NCBI GenBank assembly: GCA_028641055.1
Contig: CM054062.1
Location: 139,790,682 to 139,854,681 of the forward strand
Length of the DNA: 64,000 nucleotides
Direction: 5' to 3'
From: Alopecurus myosuroides
Taxonomy: Eukaryota; Streptophyta; Magnoliopsida; Poales; Poaceae
The notes under the pieces were generated by a model. That model ran no database searches and was not told the DNA's origin. It was given only the letters and a program-made list of their open reading frames with translations. This document shows, in pieces, positions 1-10,268 of the stretch (position 1 is its first letter; every line of letters starts with the position of its first letter). A program made the translations under genes and the position numbers.

Positions 1-243
1 GAACACGAATGCTTAAAAAATAAATTTTATTACATATATATATATAGGCCATATATGTAGGCGACACGATACACAGGGAATAAGAACGGGATGCCATCAC
101 GGCCACGTGCGATCGATCTGCTCCGTGCACGCTCGTCTAGACGCCTAGATGGAGGACGCGAACACGCGGGTGCACTTCGGGGGTCCTATTGTCCTAGAGG
201 AGCATGAGGTCGACCTTGGCGAACATACGAGGTTGTCGCCGAA

Positions 244-504
244 TCAGTACACGTCGCCGTGCAGCGCCAACGACCATCCCTCCTCCAAGAATCTGAAATA
301 GACCCTGCGACCATTGGCCCCGGCTTCCACGCAGTAGAAGCGATGATCCTCCCACATGTCTTCAAGCAACATGTGGGCGGCGCGCCACGCCGTGAGGTAC
401 CCTCCAATCACGAAGATCCGGAGGACGTTTCCGGAGCCATGGGGTCTCGGGCCGAGATAACTGACCGGGTGAGTGTTCTCGCCGATCAGCTCGATAGTGT
501 CCAT
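244..504 (-). CDS. Small unknown protein, 86 aa
   Basis: An 86-codon frame starts MDTIELIGENTHPVSYLGPR and ends with a TGA just after HGDVY. I do not recognise the family. The protein is mixed hydrophobic and polar with two tryptophans near the middle, and shows no signal peptide, membrane segment or low-complexity bias, which argues for real coding rather than chance. It is the only candidate host gene in the window. A TATATAAA box lies about 85 bases upstream of the ATG on the same strand, followed by a CT-rich leader typical of plant 5' UTRs, and the ATG is in good context (GCCATGG). The overlapping plus-strand frame at 259-516 is taken as its shadow. No intron signal is needed. It could also be the last fragment of a larger gene or a gene copy carried by a transposon. 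Confidence 0.55.
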   Translation of the reverse strand: MDTIELIGENTHPVSYLGPRPHGSGNVLRIFVIGGYLTAWRAAHMLLEDMWEDHRFYCVEAGANGRRVYFRFLEEGWSLALHGDVY

Positions 505-584
505 GGCAGAGATTGATTGAGAGAGAGATGGCAGAAGGGGGGGGGAGATTTGATGTGCACTATGGAATAGAGGGCCGTGCGCGC

Positions 585-592
585 TTTATATA
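585..592 (-). promoter_or_regulatory. TATA box of the small gene at 244-504
   Basis: The minus strand reads CACTATATAAAG here. Transcription would start about 30 bases further on, giving a leader of about 50-60 bases rich in C and T before the ATG at 504. Spacing and sequence fit a plant core promoter. Confidence 0.6.
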
Positions 593-900
593 GTGACGAC
601 ATAGTGCTTTGGGTATGGTGCTGGCGGCCACACGGGATCGCTGATAGAGAGGAGCGCGCCATTACTCAGGTTGACCGGTGGCGAGACCGTGCGTGATCGC
701 TTCAACACACGCGTGGCTCCGTATGCGCGCACATGTTCGGTGGCATGGGCGCGCCAGCGTGCTTATGCGCGTGTACATGTGCAACGCACATCTACGGGCG
801 CGACCAGACCTTACCTCTCCCGTCAACACGCCGCCATGCACTTCTATGAGTGGGACACGACGGTAAAACGTACGTGGAGGCGTCAAGCGGGTGCGCGTGT
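593..900. other. GC-rich stretch without a supported gene
   Basis: Both strands are open in several frames here, but the translations are rich in Arg, His, Thr and Cys and follow the repeated CGTGTACATGTGC-type sequence rather than protein constraint. It may hold upstream regulatory sequence of the gene at 244-504. I see no gene. Confidence 0.4.
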
Positions 901-1683
901 AGGGCATGCACATATGGGCGGACGTGCACAGCCAAAGCATGCGCGTGTACATGTGCGTAGCTAGCGCGGCGCAGCGGTCTTCAACCTAGAAGACACACGA
1001 GCACCCTCTCCCGTGGACCACGTTATGCACCGAGTGTGTGAGATAATATCCGTAGGGTCCGGATATGTTCCGTAGGGTCTGGATAGGTTCCAAATTTTCA
1101 TTAACAACTAAAGGAATACCCCGCGCGTTGCGGCGGGAATATTTTTTAAGAAATATTTAAATGAAATGGGCACGCATAAGACACACGGAATATTCAACTG
1201 TCAAGATTCAATTGATCACAACAATATTTATAACAAATTTAATTCGCGTGAAATTACTATATAATTGAGCATTGCGTATTAGTGACATGGACAGGGCATG
1301 CACACATGCGCAGACGTGCACAGCCAACGCATGCGCGTGTACATGTGCGTAGCTAGCATGGCGCAGCGGTCTTCAACCTAGAAGACACACGAGCACCCTC
1401 TCCCGCCGACCACGTTATGCACCGGTGTGTGAGATAATATCCGTAGGGTCCGAATATGTTCCATAGGGTCCGGATAGGTCCCGAATTTTCATTAACAACT
1501 AGAAGAATACCCCGCGCATTGCGGCGGGAATATTTTTTAAGAAATCTGTAAATGAAATGGGCACACATAAGACACACGGAATATTCAACTGTCAAGATTC
1601 AATTGATCACAACAATATTTATAATAAATTTAATTCGCGTGAAATTACTATATAATTGAGCATTGCGTATTAGTGACATGGAC
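901..1683. repeat. Two tandem copies of a 392-bp unit
   Basis: The block starting AGGGCATGCACA at 901 starts again at 1293, and both copies end with GTATTAGTGACATGGAC. Copies run 901-1292 and 1293-1683 with only scattered differences. Each unit contains flanking sequence plus the 3' terminal part of the Helitron described at 1499-2008, so the duplication spans a Helitron-host junction. Confidence 0.85.
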
Positions 1684-2008
1684 AATTATATGATTGAAAA
1701 AAGATGGCATGGATATGTTGCATGAAATATGTAATATGTAACATTATTAATAATTTGTTAGTGGAGATGACATGGACAATTGATTGGCTAATAGAGTGGA
1801 TGATGTGGATAGCTTGCATGTTGAGATAGAAAAATCATAAATGCCTCTTAGTGGGGTTTTGCTTTATAAGAAGTATAGATTATTTGTTAGTGGAGATGAC
1901 ATGGACAATTAATTGATTAATAGAGTGGATGATGTGGATAGCTTGCATGTTGAGATAGAAAAATCATAAATGCATCTTAGTGGGGTTTTTCTTTATAAGA
2001 AGTATAGA
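1499..2008 (-). mobile_element. Short non-autonomous Helitron
   Basis: Read on the minus strand it starts TCTATACTTCTTATAAAG at 2008 and ends ...GGTATTCTTCTAG at 1499. Just before the end is a GC-rich hairpin (CCCGCCGCAATGCGCGGG) as in Helitrons. The flanking bases are A before TC and T after CTAG, the standard A^T target, with no target duplication. At about 510 bp it has no coding capacity. Its 3' part is duplicated in the 392-bp repeat (a second, slightly mutated 3' end lies near 1109) and its 5' part in a 129-bp repeat. Confidence 0.7.
1751..2008. repeat. Two tandem copies of a 129-bp unit
   Basis: Units 1751-1879 and 1880-2008 both run from ATTTGTTAGTGGAGATGAC to the Helitron 5' end TTATAAGAAGTATAGA. 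They differ at only a few positions. The 5' terminus of the Helitron is therefore present twice. Confidence 0.85.
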
Positions 2009-2370
2009 TATATCCGCATGGTATCAGTACTTTGTAAACTTGTACTAGTATTTTTGTAATGAAACATAGCGAAACATATTTGTAATGTGATTTTTTTAGA
2101 CTTGTAAAACGATTTTCCTATTTTTCTTGCATTAATTGAATTTCAAGACAATATTCTTGCAATAATTTCTAAAATATGTAAAACATGTCAGAAAATAATA
2201 AAACCTGATGTGTGTTCGTTATAGCACACAACTACATTGTAGTAATTATATTAGACATTTTTGTAAAACTTTCGACCAATTCGCATTGTACGAAGACGAA
2301 GAGCCGTACCTTCTTGTGTAATCACCAAATTTTGTACTAGATAATATTATCATGTCAACTTATGAACTTA

Positions 2371-2823
2371 TTATGATCTTTCCAAGCTGATATACCGATA
2401 CACAAGCATACATACACCTTGGCTTCTTTTTGTTTTTGAATATTTTTGAATAATTTTGATGTATGCACCGAAGGTTTCCGCCATTGTTGACTGGTGATAT
2501 GTGTCGATGGCACATTTCTGACGGGCAAGTACAAGGGTAGGATCCTGACCGCCATAGGTCAAGACGACATCAATCAAGTCGTCCCACAAGCATTTGCTTT
2601 TGTGGAGAGAGAAAACATTTAAAGTTGGACATGGTTCTTCAGGAAACTCAAAATAGCAGTTGTGCAAGACACGGCGAATGTGTGCATCCTTGATGACATG
2701 CATACATGTATATTCAGCGGGATAAAGACGCTGACAAACCCAAGGCCTGATGAACAAACTCCATGGTAGTACTTGCAGAGCCGTTAGTGCATGCGCCATG
2801 TGGGGGCCAATTTCTTCTCGCAA
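2371..2823 (-). CDS. Possible protein fragment of unknown function, 150 aa
   Basis: A 150-codon frame starts MREEIGPHMAHALTALQVLP. It has a balanced composition with several Cys, His and Trp residues and no low-complexity bias, and is much longer than other frames in this AT-rich stretch. I do not recognise a domain. There is no clear TATA box or leader, and the C-terminal 30 residues (basic, YSKTKRSQG) look less protein-like. It could be an exon of a decayed gene or a gene fragment next to the transposon nest. The sequence on both sides (2009-2370 and 2824-2911) is AT-rich and holds nothing I can name. Confidence 0.3.
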   Translation of the reverse strand: MREEIGPHMAHALTALQVLPWSLFIRPWVCQRLYPAEYTCMHVIKDAHIRRVLHNCYFEFPEEPCPTLNVFSLHKSKCLWDDLIDVVLTYGGQDPTLVLARQKCAIDTYHQSTMAETFGAYIKIIQKYSKTKRSQGVCMLVYRYISLERS

Positions 2824-4249
2824 TTCAGAAATAAGATCCTTATGAATCTATTAAAAAAACTCTCTAAGAAAAACCAAGAATGGAAGTAAAATTTGGTACA
2901 TGCTAGACTTGTGTAACATCCCTGATTTTTGAAAAGTTCAAAATTCACTAAAAATTGAAACTTTCATTTTCTTGTTAATGCAAGTCACCAAAAAACTCAA
3001 ACACAAATGAAATATTAGGTCCTATTCAAATGTTATTGGAATTGGAAATCCAATTATGCCTCTGTTTTCCTAAACCCTAAAGCCCATTCAAAATGAATAT
3101 TCATTATTCAAATAAATTGTCTTCTTTGAGCAAACCTTATTATATAAAATGTTTTCCATTCAACTATTACTTTGAAAATCTTTTATAGCTGTTAAAACCA
3201 GAGAATTATTACCTTTAATAATTTTCTAGACCCTAAAAGTTTTATTAGAATAAAATGTATTTATAAAGATTCCTTAATATTATTCCAAGCTTTAAACATA
3301 AAGGGGTGAACATAAAATGCTTTGCCTTGAAAATAATATAAAAGAGGACTTAAAAAAAATTATGGCTTGTGGAATTTTTAGGAATTTATTAAGCCACTTT
3401 TATACTTATTTCCTATTGTAATAATGACATTAATTTTCCATTTGTAAATCCTTCATATATTAAAAATATATAATATGAAAACGATTTTAAATGACTTTGA
3501 AAAATAATATTTGACATGTATAATGTCTCTAAAATTTTATTCAACCAATAACATGATTTTATTATTTCCTAATTTTAAAAACAACATTAAGTACTATTAG
3601 TAATTTATTTGAATTTTTAAAATTTAAAAATCGCAATGTGTTGGACACAACCAAATTATGTTTCTATTTTATAGATAATGTAATTATTTTTTTTTAGAAA
3701 TTTTAATGGGGTCATTTGGATTATTGAATCAAAATATATGGATATTTAAATAAATCAGGAAAAAAAAGGATGACATCATCCATGATGTCATTGTCATCTT
3801 CATCACAGAGAAAAAACGAACGCCCATTTCTTTCCGATTGAATTCCCCTTCAATTCGAACACTTAAGGCCACCATAATTCCCCCCGTTTCCTCCTATTAG
3901 TAGCCCTGCTGCCCCTCTTGATTTTCCCTCTCCCTTCCCTTCGAATCTCGCCCCTAGGCCTCTCTTATTGCTCGCCGGAGTTGGCCCTGCCCGCCGCCGT
4001 CTCCTCTCATTTCTGTCGACTCCACAGGTTTCCGCCTCCCCATCTTGACCTTTTCCTCCTCCCCTCTTCCTTGCGCACTCTTTAATGCTTCCCTTTTAAT
4101 TTTTTTTGCATGGCCGGAGACCCTCCACGATAACATCCGCCGCCGCCGCCTCGGAGCTCCACAACGACGTTGACAGGGAAGCCGATCGAGCACACCGTCA
4201 GCGCCAAAGAGCTCACCGTACACGAAGCCTCTCCCAGTGCCTTGCCCGA

Positions 4250-4254
4250 GTCTC
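4250..4254. repeat. Target site duplication of element A (left), GTCTC
   Basis: GTCTC lies directly before the TGATGCTCGTG start of element A and again directly after its end at 26349-26353. The 5-bp match proves that A, with everything inside it, is one insertion. Confidence 0.9.
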
Positions 4255-5917
4255 TGATGCTCGTGATACACACGTTTGTTGGGAGACCCCAAGAGGAGGG
4301 TGTGATGAGCACAGTGGTAGGTATTTCCCATTAGTTAAGAACCAAGGTTATCAATCCAGTAGGAGAAAGAGGACCTTCGGAAGGTTGATGCCACTGACGG
4401 TGGTGCTGGCGCTTCACCGGTGTCAGCCACAACGTGGAACCTGCACACAACACAACAAAAATACTTCGCCCCAACGGTACAGTAAGGTTGTCAATCTCAC
4501 CGGTCTTGCTGAAAACAAAGATTAGACATATAGTGTGGAAAACAGTGTATGCTTGATGAAAGTAAAGAAAGGAGGAAATTGTTGTGGTTTCTTGAAAAGT
4601 GTGGAAAAATGGACCGGGGTTCATAGTTTCACTAGTGGTGTCTCTCCATAGAAGATAGCATGCTGGGTGAACAAATTACAGCTGGGCAATTGACAAATAG
4701 AGGTTGCACCGTAGTGCACAATATGACATGAAGATTACTATGCTATTTAGTGCGGGCGTTAAAACAAGATACATAGACCGACATCCATCTGCATCTATGA
4801 CTAATAATCCACCCTCAGGTTATCATCTGAACCCCCTTAGGTATTAAGTTGCAAGCCACAGATAATTGCATTAAACGAAGTGTGTAATGTAAGCAATGAT
4901 TATGCATGCGGGCACTCTTACCGCTGTTTTCTCCCTAATGGCAACAACACATCCTCCCCCTTCACGTTTCTGTCACTCGAGCAAGGCAACAAGGAGGCAT
5001 GAACCCACTATCGAGCATAAATACTCCCTCTTGGAGTCACTAGCAACTACTTGCCCAGAATAACCACTAGCAACGGAGAGCATGCAAGATGTAACATCCC
5101 AAGTATGAAAACTACCCTTTACAATGTTTGTTTCATGTTTATTAAAGTATTGCATCATGTCATCATATTGTTTCCATTTGTTTTCATTTAGTTTGCATCT
5201 GTTTTTCCCTGTTTTCACCATTCAAATTCAAACTTTATTCAAATGATTATTTCATACTTGCTCTGTTACAATATTTTTCAAATTATAATGTCAAATTAAA
5301 CCCTTATTTTGTTTCCAATTATTCCATAATGATCACTTATTAAAATGATGGTTTTAATCAATCAATTGATTCCAAATTGCATTCAAAAATTCAAATCAAA
5401 GCACCAAACAGAATCACTTTGAAATTATGAATGTTATCAAAACAAATCAACTCATTTTGTTTATAATTAAACATAGGGGTCACCCTATTTAAAAGTTTGT
5501 TTTAATAATGATCACTTAAATCAAAATCATCCAAATTGGGTTTAAATACAAACAGCAAGTAAATTTCAAACTTTTTGAAAACAGAACTTAGCATTTGTTT
5601 GCTAATGATCTAAATAGCTTACCCTAATTTTTCCAAAAAATTTACTAATTTAAAACCTATCAAATTCTTCCAATTCCTTTTTCAGCAAAAAAAAACAGGA
5701 GAATGAAAATTTTAAAAAAAGAAATTTTTGGCGCCAGGGCAATGGGCTGCGCCCAGCCCATTTCCCCTTTTTCTCTCCCGCGCGGCCCTTTCTTTCTTTC
5801 TCCCCCGCGCGTAACGATTCGTTTTTTTTTCCATCGTCTTCATCGTGTACGGCGACGCATCCGTGATGCCACGGCGGCATCAGCGCCTTCCGACGGCCAG
5901 GAGACGATCCCGAGGGC

Positions 5918-5923
5918 TATAAG
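5918..5923 (+). promoter_or_regulatory. TATA-like box in the G1 5' LTR
   Basis: TATAAG in the context GAGGGCTATAAGACCCCC stands between the AT-rich part and the GC-rich leader. The same sequence is at 16554-16559 in the 3' LTR, and a TATA-like sequence stands at the matching place in the related solo LTRs. It is the best candidate start of the retrotransposon transcript. Confidence 0.5.
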
Positions 5924-7898
5924 ACCCCCTAGGGCAGCGGCGCGCAGCCCTAGACCTATCCCTACTCCCTATCCCCTCCAGAGCGCCGCCAATTTCTCTC
6001 TCTCGCCACGATCTCCTCCCTCTGCCACTGCCACCGGAGAAGCGCCACCTCTGAACTTCGATGGCCGCCGTCGCCATGGAACTCCTCCACCCCACCTAGC
6101 TTCAGAGATCAAACCACCTCTTCCCCCGCTATCGTTTGGACACCGGAGCGAGCTCGGTGAACCTCTGGATCGACGACGCCGTCCACGTCCATGCCGTTCG
6201 CCGCCGCGGGAACCTCCTCTGAACCACTGCTCGCCGTCGTCGCTGCAGCACCTCTCGGCGTGATCTGACCGCGGGAACTGGATCCCCGTAACTCCCTCTA
6301 CGACCACGACCTCTCCGTTGAGCTCCACGCCGCCTGGATACGCGCCGCCGTCCACGAACCTGCCGCGGCGATCACCTCCCCGTCGACGACCTCTGCCATA
6401 TCCCGGTGAGCACGCCACCATGTCCACCTCCTCCCTCTCTGCATCGCGTCCACGCACTGCGCACTCACCCGTGCACGTCATCACTGCATCGTCCACACGC
6501 GAGCACAACCACGGCAGCATCCACGGCACGCCGCCGTCCGCCGGCGTTTTGCTCTGTCAAAGTTCAGAGTTTTTCGTCGTCAGTTAAGTTCAGTAAACGA
6601 ACAACACCTCAACCTGTCTGCGAATGTGTTACTGACAAGAAACGTAAAACAGCGCACTGGTTCAGCAACCACGAGCGCACCCCCGAGCCCAGGGATCGAT
6701 CCCTGGCTCGCGCACGGGAGAAATCCCCACTTTTTTCGATCACGCGCTGACAGGGTGGCCCCCCTGTCAGCCACACACTTGCCACGCCAGCACACCGTGG
6801 CCCTGGGCCCCCCTGGCAGTGCCTAGGGTAGGGTTCTGTGCGTATAAAAATGTTTTTAAAGCTTTCTGTTTTAAATCTAGGTCCATTTATTTTACAGATT
6901 GGTCCCTGGACATAAAACTCAAATAACTTTAGTTTTATAATTCCAAATAACAAAAATAAAATATGTGCACTGCTCTAAATTTAATTCTCTATATAATGAT
7001 AGCATTTGTTTCCTGTTTTGAATTTCCAAATGCAATTTAAATTTGAATTCAAATAATTCAATTGCAATTTGCTAAAATTCATAACTAATACATTCTTAAT
7101 CCAAATAATGCAAATAAAATATGTTTTCCATGCTATTTCAAATAACCTTTTCAAATATAAAATTTGTTTCATGTTTTGAATAATTTAAATTGCCTAAATA
7201 ATTTAAACCTTATTTAAATCATTTAAAATTGCTAAAATCATAACTTGCTCAATTTAAATTATTTTTGAACCTGCAAAATATGTTTTCAAACTAGAAAAAC
7301 GTAACCTTTTCAAATATGAGTTTGAATTTATGTTTTGAACAAATAAAATTCAAATAAAATTCATGCTTGTTTTAAATTCATTTAAAACTTGTTTAATTTT
7401 GTTTAAGTCATAATAAATTCATCCAAACTCCTTTTTCAATATTTGAAACATGTAATCCAACTAAAATTTTGTGTTCTTTTCAAATATGAATTTTGTTATT
7501 CATTTTGCACAAGTTAACTTAGTGAAAACAACAACTAGTTGTGTAATCCCTTTAAGGAACCAAAAATTACTTAATTTAATAAATAAAATCCTAAACTTGG
7601 TAAACCCTATTTAAAATTGGTTCTATTGTTGTTATTTTGTTGTTTTCCTCATCCATGCATCATACTAATCCACCTTCACCTGTTGATTAGTTGGAAAACA
7701 AATAATCTAACCAAAATTCATGGGCTTTTCATATGCAACTCAAAATTGCATATGTGTCCATTTAAATTGTGTTACCATGTCAACTAGTTTATTTTGATGC
7801 ATCTATTAACTTGACATGCATCATCCCATGATCGTGCACTATGCCATGATATTGATTGTTTATTTTCCTGTATTGTTTGTTTGCTTCTTCTCGGATAG

Positions 7899-9256
7899 AC
7901 GACGACGTTGAGACCGACGATCTTTACGACACCCCTTCTGAGGATCTAGCTCAGTACCCGGCTACTGAGTTTGCAGGCAAGTTATCACTCACATGAACCA
8001 TTGTGTTCCTTTCAACATTGGTTACCGATACTTTCCGTTGTCTATTTCTGCTAGCCATATGTATCGTTGCTTCTGTTACGAACCTATCACATGATACCCT
8101 GAACCCTGATATTGCCTCACCTCCAGTCCTATAACCCCGTTGCTTGGGCCCGTGTCTTACTAGCATGCTTAGGGTTGCTTTTGCTCGAGTCTGTTATCAG
8201 TTACTTTCTGTTATCATATCTGTTTATATTCTGGGGCTCGATGTTAAACAACAACCTGTTAATTTGAGGTAATAATAATTTGCTGATAAGGCACCGGCAG
8301 GAGGCCCGGCGTGGTTTTGAGGCCTGCTAGTGTCGACCCTAATAGGAAAAGGGTCTTGTCTACTGATCCATGATGAGCGCACTATCCGCATGTGGGAAGC
8401 GTGTATGGGCGCCCCCCTCAATTTGATTCGATTCGCATCTCGTCCAAATCACCACACTTAGTTCGGGCTTTCCATTTGATGCACGCATATGCAGGTACGA
8501 ACCCGAGGCCAGGGTGGAACTTTTGTAGTCGGCATTTAGGGCGGCGTGGTCTTCCAGTGCTATGAGGGTCCCCTTTTCTTCGTGGGGCTCGATTAGCCGC
8601 GCACGCACAGCACGTGGTGCTTTGGGCTTGATGCGAAGAAGAGTTGAGTTGTGTTGAGTGCCCCGCTTGGTGGGAAAGGCCTTCCCATCTGGCGGGTTAT
8701 TCTTACGTGTACGGCCAAATTGGTGCACCCCTGCAGGGATAAATCTTCTCGAGAAGCCGTGTTTTCCGCGGTTATGGTTAACTTGGTGAAAGTACTGGCT
8801 AACAAGTACTCAGAACAACTTACACCTAACTAATGATAACTTGACTAGTAATAGGCTTATTGACACAACAATCTGAACCATCACTAATCCAACTGTGTGA
8901 GTTATCCTCGGATTGCTTCTTCGGATAAGGGGCGAGATCCAGGATGGGTTTGTTTGGTGGTTAGCTATAGTTGGTTACGATACGCTATCTTATCCCCTTT
9001 CTGTTAGCCGGAAGTTGTAGTATGTTCTGTAGTTGGTTAGTGCAGCCAGTTGCAGCATCTTTTATATCCCTTTCTTCCGTTGAACCCAAGGCATCTGTGC
9101 TTGGTGTTGACGGGCTACACTTTGGTGAACTGTGAGTCTTGCTTGCCAGTACGTTTATGTACTGACCCCTTTGGGGCTGTGGTTTCCGCAGACTACGCTT
9201 ACGAGGATCCCCGTGACGGCTACTACGTGGAGTTTGACGAGGCTGCTGACGAGTAG
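7899..9256 (+). other. Spliced small reading frame inside the G1 5' LTR
   Basis: Two exon-like pieces fit together. The first, 7899-7976, follows TTCTTCTCGGATAG and ends GCAG before GCAAGT, the consensus donor of GC-AG introns. The second, from 9192, follows TTTCCGCAG and runs to a TAG at 9254-9256. Joining them keeps one frame and gives an acidic, Tyr-rich tail (DDLYDTPSEDLAQYP then AYEDPRDGYYVEFDEAADE). An upstream donor CCCG|GTGAGC at 6415/6416 has the matching phase. No convincing start codon was found in the first exon. The 3' LTR has the same arrangement (18518-18595 and 19810-19874). Confidence 0.45.
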
Positions 9257-9730
9257 GTAGCGGACCCGGGCAGGATCCGAGACATCGTGGATGGGCTCCG
9301 TTTTCTTTTCATTCCCGGCTTCTTAAGCCTATTTGGATTTGTCTGTACTCAGACCCCTTTGAATGCTTCCGCTGAGATGTAATGATGTTATGTTGGGACA
9401 TGTGTCCTCTGGATGATTGTATTTGCTATCTCTGCCCTAGTGAGGGCTAGTTGCAACTTATTTCAATCTTTTGTGTCTTAGAGATATGTTGTGTTATCAT
9501 CTTGTTCAAAGCCGTTGACGTACCATGTGTGTATGGTATGAAGTACGTCAATGGTAGTGTCCTGATTTCTACGGGATAGTTTACATCGACGGTGAATAGT
9601 AAAGATTGGTTGTCACACATAAGTGTTGGCCTACTCGTAAGAGATGCGGGTGCCGGTAAGCCCCGTAATCCAATCAAAATACTGTTCAGTTCGTACGATG
9701 AGTATCCTCTAGAAGTCCGGGTGCGACAAA

Positions 9731-9742
9731 TGGTATCAGAGC
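9731..9742 (+). other. Primer-binding site of G1 (initiator Met-tRNA)
   Basis: TGGTATCAGAGC, two bases after the LTR end, is complementary to the 3' end of plant initiator Met-tRNA and primes minus-strand DNA synthesis. Confidence 0.95.
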
Positions 9743-10268
9743 CTGTCTGCCTGTAGGATCCCTTTTACTGGTCGCAGTTGAGTCTAGAAACTATTTTGTA
9801 GCTATATAGGAAAAATGAAACGTGAGAGTAGGAATTCTGCCATTTTTCTTCTTTCCCCACCCACCCACCCTTTTCTGGTAAGGAAGTGCAACGTTGTTTT
9901 CTGTTCTCACCTAAACTTTCAAGTTAGGATTTCACGTATCCTGGTTTCTCTAGGATAGTTATATCTACTAGACCATAGGAATGGAGGTGGTTGTGACATG
10001 ATTTATCATGTTGCCTACTCATGATTGAGAACGGAGGCGTGTAAGCCCCGGAAGCAAATCCTCTATCCCTTAAGCAGTAGATATTGATCCTTTAGAAGCC
10101 CGGATGGGTTTTTCCGTAGTACCTCAGGAGTTTTTGGTCTCGTGTTTCCCGTTGTTGCTTCGATATCCTGTTCTTCTCAACATCCTTTTCGTCCGTTGAA
10201 ACCTTGTTGTTGCTTTCCACTTCAGTTCTCTACCGGCGTCTAATCAAAACTTCCCCGATCATCTGCAG
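9743..10268 (+). other. G1 untranslated leader ending in a splice acceptor
   Basis: No ORF is seen. The last 60 bases are pyrimidine-rich, contain a CTAAT branch-point-like sequence and end with ATCTGCAG directly before the ATG of the next ORF. This looks like a functional 3' splice site. Confidence 0.5.

Larger units (their letters stand above)
5090..9728 (+). repeat. 5' LTR of G1
   Basis: Starts TGTAACATCCCAAGTATG and ends AGTCCGGGTGCGACA. It reads as an AT-rich U3-like part (5090-5700), a GC-rich leader after a TATA-like box (about 5918-6415), a long AT-rich part that looks like an intron (6416-7898), then small exons with splice signals, and a 3' part ending in T-rich polyadenylation-like sequence. 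It differs from the 3' LTR at scattered sites and strongly between about 6310 and 6765. Confidence 0.95.

Noticed and set aside
5703..6263. 186-codon Pro/Arg-rich frames on both strands (also 16363-16857)
   Set aside because: They lie in the GC-rich leader of the G1 LTRs, change length between the two LTRs and show only low-complexity translation.
8360..8833. Frames of 60-122 codons repeated in several places (8360-8833, 18979-19452, 45478-45827, 60306-60566)
   Set aside because: They are the same non-coding LTR segment read in different strands and copies; the frames break in the solo LTRs.
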